Part shown: positions 33,321 through 41,873 of the stretch, one piece after another
Layout: each line of letters starts with the position of its first letter
How positions within the stretch are numbered: the stretch's first letter is position 1
Assembly: GCF_004364335.1 (NCBI RefSeq)
Contig: NZ_SOCR01000016.1
Location: 81,000 to 144,999, forward strand
From: Pseudomonas graminis
Lineage (GTDB): Bacteria; Pseudomonadota; Gammaproteobacteria; Pseudomonadales; Pseudomonadaceae
Length of the DNA stretch: 64,000 nt
Reading direction: 5' to 3'
Notes under the pieces: model-generated
The model's input: only the letters and a program-made list of their open reading frames with translations
What the model was told of the DNA's origin: nothing
The model's database searches: none
Translations under genes and position numbers: made by a program

Positions 33321-35498
33321 ATGACCGAATTCGTCAATTGCCACAACCTTAAAGTGGCGGCCAACCTCAAGCGCTTCGTCGACGAGGAAGTGATTCCCGG
33401 CACAGGCCTGACCCCGGAACTGTTCTGGGCCGATTTCGATTCACTGGTCCACGACCTCGCGCCGATCAACCGCGAACTGCTGAAAGAACGCGACCGCATA
33501 CAGGCTCAGTTGGACAAGTGGCATAAATCCAATCCCGGCCCGGTCACCGACATGCCGGCGTACATCGCCTTCCTCGACAGCATCGGTTATCTGAAGCAGG
33601 TGCCGGCGCAGGTTCAGGTGTCCACCAACAAAGTGGACATCGAAGTCAGCGAACAGGCCGGCCCGCAACTGGTGGTCCCTGCGGCCAATGCCCGTTATGC
33701 CCTGAACGCGGCCAATGCGCGCTGGGGTTCGCTGTACGACGCACTGTACGGCACCGATGCGATTTCTTCGGCGAACGGTGCGGAAATCAAGGCCGGGTAC
33801 AACCCGCTGCGGGGCGAGAAAGTCATCGCCTTCGCCCGTGCTCTGCTGGATGAAGCCGCGCCCCTGGCGTCCGGTTCCCACGTCGGCGCCAAGGCCTACG
33901 CGGTGGACAGCGGCGAGTTGCTGGTCACCCTCGCCGACGGCAGCCCGTCGCGCCTTGCCCAGCCCGAGAAATACGTCGGCTATCAGGGCGAGCCGCGCCA
34001 GCCGACTGCAATCCTGCTGAAGAACAACGGCCTGCACATCGAAATCCAGATCGACCCCGCCAGCCCGATCGGTGGCACTGACCCGGCCGGGATCAAGGAC
34101 CTGCTGCTGGAAGCGGCGCTGTCGACCATCATCGACTGCGAGGACTCGGTCGCCGCCGTCGATGCCGACGACAAGCTGGTGATCTACCGTAACTGGCTGG
34201 GCCTGATGAAAGGCGACCTGACAGAAGCGCTGGTCAAGAACGGCAAGACCATTACCCGTCGCCTGAACGCCGACCGCCAATACACCGCTGCCGACGGCAG
34301 CGCGATCACCCTGCACGGACGTTCGCTGCTGTTCATCCGCAACGTGGGCCACCTGATGACCAACCCGGCGATCCTCTACGACGGCAACAAGGAAATCCCC
34401 GAAGGTATTCTCGACGGCGTCATCACCAGCCTGATCGCCTTGCACGACCTGCACAACCGCACCAACTCCCGCGCCGGCAGCGTCTACATCGTCAAACCGA
34501 AGATGCACGGCCCGGACGAAGTGGCGTTCGCCAACACCCTGTTCAGCCGCATCGAAGACGCACTGAAGATCCCGCGCAATACTTTGAAGATGGGGATCAT
34601 GGACGAAGAGCGGCGCACCAGCGTCAACCTCAAGGCGTGCATCGAAGCCGCATCGTCGCGGGTGGCGTTCATCAACACCGGCTTCCTCGACCGCACAGGC
34701 GACGAGATGCACAGCTCGATGGAAGCCGGCCCGATGCTGCGCAAGGGCGACATGAAAGCCACGCCGTGGATCAAGGCGTATGAGCGCAACAACGTGCTCG
34801 TCGGCCTGGCCTGCGGGCTGCGCGGCCGTGCGCAGATCGGTAAGGGTATGTGGGCAATGCCCGACCTGATGGCCGACATGCTGGAGCAGAAGATCGCGCA
34901 CCCGAAATCCGGCGCGACCACCGCCTGGGTCCCTTCGCCGACTGCCGCCACCTTGCACGCGCTGCATTACCACAAGGTGGATGTGAAAGCGGTGCAGCAG
35001 GAGCTGGAACAGGTCGATCCGGACAGCATCAGCGAAGACATTCTGCTGGACTTGCTGACCATTCCCGTCGTCGAGAAAGCCGAGTGGAACGAGGATCAGA
35101 TCCGAGAAGAAGTGGAGAACAATGCCCAGGGCCTGCTGGGCTATGTGGTGCGCTGGGTGGAGCAAGGCGTTGGCTGCTCGAAGGTGCCGGACATCCACAA
35201 CGTCGGCCTGATGGAAGACCGCGCGACGCTGCGCATTTCCAGCCAGCACATCGCCAACTGGCTGCGCCACGGCGTGGTCTCCGAGGACTATGTGAAAGAC
35301 GCTTTGAAACGTATGGCGAAGGTGGTCGACCGGCAAAACGCCGGGGACTCGGCTTACACGCCGATGGCCGGCAACTTCGAGAAGTCCGTGGCCTTCCAGG
35401 CGGCCAGCGCGTTGGTGTTCAAAGGTCGCGAGCAGCCGAGCGGCTACACCGAACCGCTGTTGCACGAGTTCCGGTTGGCGTTCAAGAAGGAGCATTGA
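33321..35498 (+). CDS. glcB: Malate synthase G
   Basis: The product is 725 residues, the normal length for isoform G. Markers include the acetyl-CoA and glyoxylate site stretches SLLFIRNVGHLMTNPAIL, VYIVKPKMHGPDEVAF, MGIMDEERRTSVNLKACI and NTGFLDRTGDEMHSSMEAGP, and the C-terminal VYFQ-type region replaced here by YTPMAGNFEKSVAFQAA. It condenses glyoxylate with acetyl-CoA to malate, consuming the product of GlcDEF. It is last gene of the glc operon, 58 bases after glcG with GATGGAGA upstream of the start. Confidence 0.96.
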   Translation: MTEFVNCHNLKVAANLKRFVDEEVIPGTGLTPELFWADFDSLVHDLAPINRELLKERDRIQAQLDKWHKSNPGPVTDMPAYIAFLDSIGYLKQVPAQVQVSTNKVDIEVSEQAGPQLVVPAANARYALNAANARWGSLYDALYGTDAISSANGAEIKAGYNPLRGEKVIAFARALLDEAAPLASGSHVGAKAYAVDSGELLVTLADGSPSRLAQPEKYVGYQGEPRQPTAILLKNNGLHIEIQIDPASPIGGTDPAGIKDLLLEAALSTIIDCEDSVAAVDADDKLVIYRNWLGLMKGDLTEALVKNGKTITRRLNADRQYTAADGSAITLHGRSLLFIRNVGHLMTNPAILYDGNKEIPEGILDGVITSLIALHDLHNRTNSRAGSVYIVKPKMHGPDEVAFANTLFSRIEDALKIPRNTLKMGIMDEERRTSVNLKACIEAASSRVAFINTGFLDRTGDEMHSSMEAGPMLRKGDMKATPWIKAYERNNVLVGLACGLRGRAQIGKGMWAMPDLMADMLEQKIAHPKSGATTAWVPSPTAATLHALHYHKVDVKAVQQELEQVDPDSISEDILLDLLTIPVVEKAEWNEDQIREEVENNAQGLLGYVVRWVEQGVGCSKVPDIHNVGLMEDRATLRISSQHIANWLRHGVVSEDYVKDALKRMAKVVDRQNAGDSAYTPMAGNFEKSVAFQAASALVFKGREQPSGYTEPLLHEFRLAFKKEH

Positions 35499-35532
35499 TG
35501 GTCGGTTAGCCTTCACCGGGCAATGCAGAAGC

Positions 35533-35761
35533 AGTAGGAGCGGTTGGAGGTGGCGAACGGCGGAGTGCCTGACACAACGCGTTCGCCAGCAAGCCGGCTC
35601 CTACAGATTTTGTGCCCGACCGGGATTCATCAATCGTCGCAAAACCACTGGAGGAGCGTCGGGGTGGCGCTCCACTTTGCCCGCGAAAGCGCCCGACCGC
35701 TCACCGCCCAGCTGACTGACTCACCACAAATTCTGTAGGAGCCGGCTTGCTGGCGAACGCG
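35533..35761. repeat. REP elements between glcB and gntR
   Basis: A degenerate half-site GTAGGAGCGGTTGGAGGTGGC (35533), an inverse GCCAGCAAGCCGGCTCCTAC (35586) and a further GTAGGAGCCGGCTTGCTGGC (35735) occupy the 337-bp gap between convergent glcB and gntR. I see no gene here. Confidence 0.85.
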
Positions 35762-35835
35762 TCAGGTCTGGACACATCAATGGTCGAGGTTAAACCCAAT
35801 CACACGCAAGCCTGCCCCCGCAACACCAAGTCCCG

Positions 35836-36852
35836 TCAGGTACTTTCCCGCACCACCAGTTCAAACCCCAGATCCACCTGCGCTTCGTGAACCGTGCCGT
35901 CCAGCAAGCCGAGCAATAACTGCGCGGCGCGCTGGCCGACCTGTTCGCGCGGGGTGCGGATGGAGGTCAGCCGCGGCACCATGTGCGCCGAGCCCGGCAG
36001 GTCATTGAAGCCGATCAGCGACACCTGTTCCGGAATACGGATGCCCCGCCGCAGGGCTTCCAGCGATGCGCCCTGGGCCAGGTCATCATTGCAGAAGAAC
36101 ACCCCGTCGACGTCCGGATGCGCTTCCAGCAATCGGGCGAACAGCTCACTGCCCAGGCCAATGGACGACGGCAGCGGCGACGCCATCTGCAGCGCCTCGT
36201 CATATAGCCCTTCCTGTTCCAGCACGCCGCGAAAGCCGACGCCCCGTTGAATCACCCTCGGATCAAGCTGCGCCGACACATACGCCAGTCGCCGCCGGCC
36301 GCGGCTCAGTAGATGCCGCGCCGCCTCGGCACCCGCCTGTTGCTGGGAAAACCCCACGCACGGCTCGGCGCGGGTGGGGTCCAGCTCCATCATGTGCACG
36401 CACGGCACGCCGCTGGACGCCAGCAATTGCTGCGCCGCCACGCTGCGGTCAAAGCCGGTCAGCAAGATGCCACGAGGCCGCTGGGACAGATGACTGCGCA
36501 GCAGGTTCTCTTCTTCTATAGGCGAGTAGTGATAATTACCGATCACCACGTCCAGCCCCCGCGGACGCAGAACGGTCTGAATGGCTTCGAGGGTTTCAAT
36601 GAACAACTGGTTTGAGAGCGACGGCACCAGCACCACCACCGACTGACTGTGCGAAGACGCCAGCGCCCGTGCGGCAGGATTGGCGACATAGCCTAGACTC
36701 AGCGCAGCAGCGCGGACTTTTTCCACCAAATCCGGTGCCACGGTGGCCACGCCACGCAAGGCCCGGGACGCGGTAATCGGCGAGACGGCAGCCAGTTTGG
36801 CGACTTCGTTAAGGGTGGGACGACCGGTGGAGCGGGAACCAATACGTGTCAT
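35836..36852 (-). CDS. gntR: LacI-family gluconate repressor GntR
   Basis: The product is 338 residues. Residues about 10-65 are the LacI helix-turn-helix and hinge (RPTLNEVAKLAAVSPITASRALRG, GYVANPAARALAS). The remainder is a periplasmic-binding-protein-like ligand domain (DGVFFCNDDLAQGASLEALRRG, QVSLIGFNDLPGSAHMVPRLTS). It is divergent from gntK. Pseudomonas GntR binds a site ending TAGCGCT and is released by gluconate or 6-phosphogluconate; three AGCGCT-centred sites here flank gntR, gntK and gntP. Confidence 0.93.
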   Translation of the reverse strand: MTRIGSRSTGRPTLNEVAKLAAVSPITASRALRGVATVAPDLVEKVRAAALSLGYVANPAARALASSHSQSVVVLVPSLSNQLFIETLEAIQTVLRPRGLDVVIGNYHYSPIEEENLLRSHLSQRPRGILLTGFDRSVAAQQLLASSGVPCVHMMELDPTRAEPCVGFSQQQAGAEAARHLLSRGRRRLAYVSAQLDPRVIQRGVGFRGVLEQEGLYDEALQMASPLPSSIGLGSELFARLLEAHPDVDGVFFCNDDLAQGASLEALRRGIRIPEQVSLIGFNDLPGSAHMVPRLTSIRTPREQVGQRAAQLLLGLLDGTVHEAQVDLGFELVVREST

Positions 36853-36910
36853 GCGTTGCCAACTGATTGGAAGAAAGCTGCGGGGGTTGCGATTGTGTGG
36901 GATGGGCTCT

Positions 36911-36925
36911 AAGGTAGCGCTATCT
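36911..36925. promoter_or_regulatory. GntR operator candidate upstream of gntR
   Basis: AAGGTAGCGCTATCT contains the AAG-N-TAGCGCT core reported for Pseudomonas GntR and is near-palindromic around AGCGCT. It lies 59 bases upstream of the gntR start. Confidence 0.65.
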
Positions 36926-37050
36926 CACGGAGGCCCGCAACTTTTCGATCGATTCCACGACCGGGGTTTTGCATCTCATGGATCAGCGAGATACCCATAA
37001 CAATGACTACACCTGGAAACAGTCTTGCCGGACTTGCACACCATTCGGCG

Positions 37051-37065
37051 AAGACAGCGCTGTCT
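37051..37065. promoter_or_regulatory. GntR operator candidate upstream of gntK
   Basis: AAGACAGCGCTGTCT includes the perfect 14-bp palindrome AGACAGCGCTGTCT and ends 16 bases before the gntK start, close to the ribosome-binding site, where bound repressor would block initiation or elongation. Confidence 0.65.
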
Positions 37066-37081
37066 CCGGGACGAGGTTTTT

Positions 37082-37648
37082 ATGACTACTGCTCCACATG
37101 CAATTTCCGCCATCGTGGTAATGGGTGTTTCCGGCTGCGGCAAGAGTGCCGTCGGCGAGGCCATCGCTAAAAACAGCGGCGGCCGCCTGATCGAGGGTGA
37201 TGCGTTCCATCCTCAAGCCAACATCGACAAGATGAGCGCGGGCCATCCGCTTGACGACAACGATCGCGCCGGCTGGCTGACCCGCCTCGGCGAAGAAGTT
37301 GCCGCCGCTGTAAAGAACGGCGAAAAGCCCGTTCTCACCTGCTCCTCCCTCAAGCTCATCTACCGTGAACGTCTGCGTGCAGCCGTGCCGGGCCTGGGCT
37401 TCGTGTTTCTGGAACTGACCAAGGAACTCGCCACCGAACGCTGCTCCCATCGCCCGGGGCATTTCATGCCGGCCAGTCTGGTCGACAGCCAGTTCGCGAC
37501 CCTCGAGCCTCCGTACAACGAAGACCGCACACTGGTGGTGGACGCGACGCAATCGATCGAGACCATCGGTCAGGAAGCGGCCACCTGGTGGAGCGAGTCT
37601 GGCGCCGAATCCCATACCCCATCTGTCACCGCGCGCACCGGCTCTTGA
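37082..37648 (+). CDS. gntK: Gluconokinase
   Basis: The product is 188 residues from MTTAPHAISAIVVMGVSGCG at 37082, with GAGG 5-6 bases before the ATG. The upstream-extended frame covers the operator. The Walker A loop is GVSGCGKSAVGEAIA, followed by the family signature EGDAFHPQANIDKMSAGHPLDD and then TCSSLKLIYRERLR. It phosphorylates gluconate to 6-phosphogluconate for the Entner-Doudoroff pathway. gntP follows 127 bases later with its own operator site, so the two may be transcribed both together and separately. Confidence 0.95.
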   Translation: MTTAPHAISAIVVMGVSGCGKSAVGEAIAKNSGGRLIEGDAFHPQANIDKMSAGHPLDDNDRAGWLTRLGEEVAAAVKNGEKPVLTCSSLKLIYRERLRAAVPGLGFVFLELTKELATERCSHRPGHFMPASLVDSQFATLEPPYNEDRTLVVDATQSIETIGQEAATWWSESGAESHTPSVTARTGS

Positions 37649-37671
37649 TCCTCGATCAGGCGTGAGCGACA

Positions 37672-37686
37672 AAGGTAGCGCTGTCT
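37672..37686. promoter_or_regulatory. GntR operator candidate upstream of gntP
   Basis: AAGGTAGCGCTGTCT repeats the core of the other two sites and lies between gntK and gntP, about 90 bases before gntP. This supports a separate GntR-controlled promoter for the permease. Confidence 0.65.
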
Positions 37687-37775
37687 CTGATGACGCTGCC
37701 CTTGTTTCACAGGGCAGAGAGCAACAGCGTTAAGCCGAAGCTCCAAAAAAACAAAATACAACGGAGAGACACCCC

Positions 37776-39128
37776 ATGTTCGGTATGAGTCAAGACACGT
37801 ATCTGCTGGTCGATGCGTTGGTGACCATCATTGGCCTTGTGCTTCTGATCACCAAGTTCAAAGTCCACCCCTTTATTGCATTGACCATCGCGGCAGGTTT
37901 TCTCGGGCTGACCTCCGGGATGCCGGTCGACAAAGTGATGAAATCGTTCCAGGACGGTTTTGGCGGCGTGCTGGGTTTCGTCGGCATCATCCTTGGCCTG
38001 GGCACCATGCTCGGCAAGCTGATGGCCGATTCCGGCGGTGCTGACCAGATCGCCCAGACGTTGATCCGTCGCTTCGGCAAGGACCGCGTGCACTGGGCCA
38101 TGATGTTTTCGGCGTTTCTGGTGGGCATCCCGCTGTTCTTCGAAATCGGCTTCGTGCTGCTGATCCCGCTGGTGTTCATCGTTGCCCGTCGTAGCGGTGT
38201 GTCCATCGTCAAGATCGGTATCCCGTTGCTGGCAGGTCTGTCCGCCGTGCACGGTCTGGTGCCTCCGCACCCGGGTCCGTTGCTGGCCATCGGCATCTTC
38301 AACGCTGACATCGGCAAGACCATTTTCTACGGTCTGATCGTCGCGTTCCCGACCGCAATTATCGCCGGCCCGATCTACGGTAAATGGATTGCCAAGCGCA
38401 TTCCGGGCAACCCGTCGAAAGAGCTGATGGACCAGATTGCCAAGGAATCGACCAACGAAAACCTGCCGAGCTTCGCCATCACCCTGGTGACGATCCTGCT
38501 GCCGGTGTTCCTGATGCTGCTCAAGACGTTCGCCGACGTCGCGCTGCCAGCCGGTCACATCTTCCGCATCTGGATGGACTTCATCGGTCACCCGATCGCT
38601 GCCCTGCTGTTCGCCCTGCTGCTGGCGTTCTACACCTTCGGTTCGGCCCGTGGTTTCAGCCGCGACCACATCATCAAGCTGCTCGACCAGAGCCTGGCGC
38701 CCGTAGCCGCGATCGTGCTGATCGTCGGTGCCGGCGGTGGCTTCAAGCAGATGCTGGTGGACAGTGGCGTCGGTAACCTCATCGGCCACATGGCCGTGCA
38801 GGCACAGATCTCGCCGATTCTGCTGGCGTGGCTGGTGGCTGCGGTCATCCGTATCGCCACCGGGTCCGCGACCGTCGCTACCATTACCGGTGCCGGGATC
38901 GTTGCCCCGGTGGTCGGCATGATCCCTGGCGTGAACCGTGAACTGCTGGTCCTGGCGACTGGTGCCGGTTCGCTGATCCTGTCCCACGTGAACGACGCGG
39001 GTTTCTGGCTGGTCAAACAGTACTTCAACATGACCGTGGCCGAAACACTGAAAACCTGGACCGTGATGGAAACCATCCTGTCGGTGGTAGGCATCATCCT
39101 GATCATGCTGTTGTCGCTGGTGGTCTGA
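37776..39128 (+). CDS. gntP: Gluconate:H+ symporter (GntP family)
   Basis: The product is 450 residues, with GGAGAG 8 bases upstream. It has a dozen or more hydrophobic segments with family signatures GLGTMLGKLMADSGGADQIA, LVGIPLFFEIGFVLLIPLVF, HGLVPPHPGPLLAIG, IRIATGSATVATITGAGIVAP and LSHVNDAGFWLVKQYFNMTV. It imports gluconate across the inner membrane for GntK. The leader AAAAAAACAAAATACAAC (37745-37762) is A-rich and abuts the ribosome-binding site, as expected for Hfq/Crc control. A strong terminator follows at 39174. Confidence 0.94.
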   Translation: MFGMSQDTYLLVDALVTIIGLVLLITKFKVHPFIALTIAAGFLGLTSGMPVDKVMKSFQDGFGGVLGFVGIILGLGTMLGKLMADSGGADQIAQTLIRRFGKDRVHWAMMFSAFLVGIPLFFEIGFVLLIPLVFIVARRSGVSIVKIGIPLLAGLSAVHGLVPPHPGPLLAIGIFNADIGKTIFYGLIVAFPTAIIAGPIYGKWIAKRIPGNPSKELMDQIAKESTNENLPSFAITLVTILLPVFLMLLKTFADVALPAGHIFRIWMDFIGHPIAALLFALLLAFYTFGSARGFSRDHIIKLLDQSLAPVAAIVLIVGAGGGFKQMLVDSGVGNLIGHMAVQAQISPILLAWLVAAVIRIATGSATVATITGAGIVAPVVGMIPGVNRELLVLATGAGSLILSHVNDAGFWLVKQYFNMTVAETLKTWTVMETILSVVGIILIMLLSLVV

Positions 39129-39173
39129 TGCATTGATCGCGGCATATTGACGCGGCGATCAACCCGTTACACC

Positions 39174-39204
39174 CATGCCCACCCTCGCGGTGGGCATGTT
39201 GTTT
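39174..39204 (+). terminator. Terminator of the gnt operon
   Basis: A perfect 10-bp stem CATGCCCACC / GGTGGGCATG with loop CTCGC is followed by TTGTTT. It lies 46 bases after the gntP stop. Confidence 0.85.
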
Positions 39205-39715
39205 CAGCACCTTTCGCCCTCCTCCGCTCTTATCTTGATCATGACCTTCGCGTCTTGAAGTGTCCTGAATCGGGGGCTGATACAAAACCGTTCACACATC
39301 CCGTCATCAATTCGATTAAAGTTACGGCGTTTTGCCGCTACTCATTTCGGAAGTCTCCTACACTCCTCTCAGGAAACTCGTACGGGGCAATCTAATGAAA
39401 ATTTCATCGCCACCCGGCACGAGTTCTTTGCAATAAAGGGCAAAGGAGTGTGGAATAGGCGCCGCCCGGAATTCGGCTATCACTGCGATAGCCGATTTCC
39501 ACGGGAATTTGCCGCCAGCATCAGGCAAGATTCCCATGCCGTTCGACCCAGGAGCGATGCTAACTGTGACGAGACGATGAACCTGGGGAATTAAAATCGT
39601 ACCAATGGCGTCATACTGATGAACGCATTTGGATGCAATCGGCAATTACCACCACCCAAAGGCTCACGCCAGCCTCCCGGTAGAGGCGCTTCATGAGGCC
39701 ATCAAGGAAAAGATT
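39205..39715 (+). other. Upstream region of csrA with several inverted repeats
   Basis: This 511-bp gap is lower in GC than the flanks and contains no gene I can support. It holds ATGAAA-A-TTTCAT (39395-39407, a perfect 6-bp inverted repeat), CTTTGC...GCAAAG (about 39426-39445) and CGGCTATC-ACTGC-GATAGCCG (39474-39494, perfect 8-bp stem). The csrA promoter must lie here. The hairpins could be operators or folded leader RNA. Confidence 0.5.
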
Positions 39716-39904
39716 ATGTTGATACTCACCCGCAAAGTCGGCGAAAGCATAAACATTGGTGACGACATCACCGTCACCATTCTGGGCGTTCAGGGCCTCC
39801 AAGTCCGTCTCGGCATCAACGCTCCGAAAGATGTTTCAGTGCACCGCGAAGAAATCTACAAACGCATCAAGGCCGAGACTGCACCCGACCAGGATCCGCA
39901 ATAA
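39716..39904 (+). CDS. csrA: Carbon storage regulator CsrA/RsmA-family protein
   Basis: The product is 62 residues: MLILTRKVGESINIGDDITV, then LGVQGLQVRLGINAPKDVSVHREEIYKRI and a short polar tail. The RNA-contacting residues Leu4, Arg6 and Arg44 (VHREEIY) are intact. AAGGA 7 bases upstream contains the GGA triplet that these proteins bind, so autoregulation of translation is possible. The TRKVGESINIGDDITVTILG segment is closer to RsmE-type than to RsmA-type Pseudomonas paralogues, judging from memory of those sequences. It blocks or stabilises target mRNAs and is titrated by Rsm small RNAs, none of which is visible nearby. Confidence 0.95.
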   Translation: MLILTRKVGESINIGDDITVTILGVQGLQVRLGINAPKDVSVHREEIYKRIKAETAPDQDPQ

Positions 39905-39965
39905 ACCCACCGGTTTATGCTTATTCGATAACTGTCAGCGGCCACCCGGTGCTGACAGATCGGCG

Positions 39966-39994
39966 ACGGCGACTGACCAGACGCCGTTTTTTTT
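39966..39994 (+). terminator. Terminator after csrA
   Basis: The stem ACGGCG / CGCCGT (39966-39971 with 39982-39987) is followed by a run of eight T. An additional perfect 8-bp hairpin CTGTCAGC / GCTGACAG lies just upstream around 39930-39958. Confidence 0.8.
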
Positions 39995-40122
39995 CATCCG
40001 AACTTTGGATCCATGGAAGTCGCCCCGCTGACAACTAAGCGTGAGCGAACACACAGATTCAGCGTATCGGACGATGCACTTCCGGATGTCGCGGCAAGTT
40101 GTCAGACATCCGCTATCGCCAA

Positions 40123-40162
40123 CTAAAAACGGCCGACCTCCATAAGAGATCGGCCGTTTTAG
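40123..40162. terminator. Bidirectional terminator between csrA and the YdcH gene
   Basis: CTAAAA(A)CGGCCGA and TCGGCCG TTTTAG form a long stem with A-run on one side and T-run on the other, which fits termination of both the csrA-side transcript and the minus-strand YdcH transcript. A second hairpin, GGATGTC / GACATCC, lies at 40084-40111. Confidence 0.8.
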
Positions 40163-40183
40163 TGACCAGGCCGTTTAACCCGA

Positions 40184-40420
40184 TCAGCCCGCTGTGTTCA
40201 GGTAACTGGCGATGGTGTCTTTTGCCTGCAGCCGTTTTTCCTTGAGTTTCTTCAGTTCATCGTCCGAGGCATCGCCTGCCTGTTCTGCGCTGACGATATC
40301 GGCGTCCAGCTCATCGTAATGATCGACCAGCGCGTTGAGCTTCGCGTCGCTGCCTTTGCGCTTGGCGAGCTCTTCTTTGGTGATGCTCAGGTCCGCGTAC
40401 AAATCGTGCTTAACCGGCAT
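40184..40420 (-). CDS. YdcH-family (DUF465) protein
   Basis: The product is 78 residues, highly charged and helical: KHDLYADLSITKEELAKRKG, then KLNALVDHYDELDADIVSAE, KLKEKRLQAKDTIASYL. The pattern of LxxxYDELDxxI followed by LKKLKEKRLxxKDxI is the DUF465/YdcH coiled-coil hairpin family. GAGAGG lies upstream of the start. The function of the family is not established. It is a single gene with the shared terminator just downstream. Confidence 0.88.
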   Translation of the reverse strand: MPVKHDLYADLSITKEELAKRKGSDAKLNALVDHYDELDADIVSAEQAGDASDDELKKLKEKRLQAKDTIASYLNTAG

Positions 40421-40583
40421 GGGATGCCTCTCCTCTGATGACTGATGTAGGAATGTTGAGGGTAGCCCAGCCTAAAGGTTCGGTGTTTTTGCCGATGTGA
40501 ATAACGCGTTTTGACATGCACGATCCTGTACAACGGGCTAGGGTGTCGGTCGAGCCCTCTTCATGCCATTACAAGGATCGACC

Positions 40584-41837
40584 ATGACCTCACCCTTCTC
40601 CCGCTCCCTTCTCGCCAGCGCGCTGGCCCTCGGTATCGCCTTTTCCGCGGCAGCGCCTGCCTTCGCCGAGCCCAATAAACCGGTTCAGGCGGACGCCGAG
40701 CAATACAAGGACGAAGCGCTGAAGCTGCTGGAGCAACTGGTCAATATCGATACGGGCTCCGGCTACGAGCCGGGACTGACCCAAGTGCGTGACATCGTCG
40801 TCGCCCAGCTCAAGGCGCTCGGCGCAACCATCGAGCTGATCCCCAATACCGCGCCGGACAAGAGCCAGCATGTGGTCGCGACGCTCAAGGGCAGCGGCAA
40901 GGCAAAGATCCTGCTGATGGCGCACATGGACACCGTATTCAAGGAAGGCTCCGCCGCCGCCCGCCCGTTCCTCATCAAGGACGGCCGTGCTTACGGACCA
41001 GGGGTCATGGACGACAAAGGCGGCATCGTCGCCGGGCTTTACGCGCTGAAGATTCTGAAGAAGCTCGACTTCAAGGACTACGCACAGATCACCTTCCTGC
41101 TGGACGCCAGCGAGGAGACCGGCTCGGACGCCGCCACCGCGCTGATTCAGAAAGTCGCCAGGCAGCACGATGTGACCCTGAACCTGGAGCCGGGGCGTCC
41201 CGCCGACGGTCTGGTGATCTGGCGCAAAGGCAGCGCCACCGCGGTGGTCGAGGTCAAGGGTAAGGCGTCTCACGCCGGCGTCGCGCCGGAACTGGGGCGC
41301 AACGCGGCGATGGAGGTGGCGCATCAGATCCTGCAACTGGGCAAACTGGGCGACGCCGAGAAGAAGACCACGATCAACTTCACCGTGCTCAACGCGGGCG
41401 ACCGCACCAACGTGATCCCCGATCAGGCCACCGCCAAGGCCGATGTGCGCGCCGCCGTGCCGGAAGAATTCGACCGCATCGAGAAGGATCTGGCGCGGGT
41501 TTCCGCTGACAAACTGATCCCGGACACCCAAGTGACCACCCGCCTGGAGCGCGGTTTGCCGCCCATGCCCCAGACGCCGGAAACCGACAAGCTGGTCGAT
41601 ATCGCCCAGGGCATCTACGCAGAGATCGGCCGCAAGCTGACCATCGAAGGCAGCGGCGGCGCGGCCGATGCAAGCCTCTCGGCCGGGGTCGGCGTGCCGA
41701 CGCTGGACGGGTTCGGCATCGTTGGCGGGAACATTCACACCCCTGAGGAATATGCCGAAGTCGACAGCGTATCGCCGCGCATCTACCTGCTGACGCGGAT
41801 GATCATGGAGCTGGCGACCCACACTCCGGGCAAGTGA
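40584..41837 (+). CDS. Secreted M20-family peptidase, glutamate carboxypeptidase (CPG2)-like
   Basis: The product is 417 residues from MTSPFSRSLLASALALGIAF, with AAGGA 6-7 bases upstream. Residues 1 to about 29 are a signal peptide ending AAPAFA. The two-metal site is intact: MAHMDTVF, GPGVMDDKGGIVAGL, LDASEETGSDAA (catalytic Glu pair), NLEPGRPADGLV and the C-terminal GGNIHTPEEYAEVDS histidine. The dimerisation domain (about 215-320) has KGKASHAGVAPELGRNAAMEV. Carboxypeptidase G2-type enzymes remove C-terminal glutamate from folates and peptides in the periplasm. The substrate is inferred from family resemblance. Confidence 0.88.
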   Translation: MTSPFSRSLLASALALGIAFSAAAPAFAEPNKPVQADAEQYKDEALKLLEQLVNIDTGSGYEPGLTQVRDIVVAQLKALGATIELIPNTAPDKSQHVVATLKGSGKAKILLMAHMDTVFKEGSAAARPFLIKDGRAYGPGVMDDKGGIVAGLYALKILKKLDFKDYAQITFLLDASEETGSDAATALIQKVARQHDVTLNLEPGRPADGLVIWRKGSATAVVEVKGKASHAGVAPELGRNAAMEVAHQILQLGKLGDAEKKTTINFTVLNAGDRTNVIPDQATAKADVRAAVPEEFDRIEKDLARVSADKLIPDTQVTTRLERGLPPMPQTPETDKLVDIAQGIYAEIGRKLTIEGSGGAADASLSAGVGVPTLDGFGIVGGNIHTPEEYAEVDSVSPRIYLLTRMIMELATHTPGK

Positions 41838-41873
41838 GCGACGCCTGCTCCCCGGGCTTTTTCCGCGAGCCTG

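Noticed and set aside
33441..35516. 691-codon minus-strand frame inside malate synthase G
   Set aside because: It is a complete antisense shadow of glcB, with composition driven by the GC-rich third codon positions of the real gene.
39358..39645. 95-codon minus-strand frame upstream of csrA
   Set aside because: No ribosome-binding site, atypical composition and overlap with inverted repeats; no recognisable domain.
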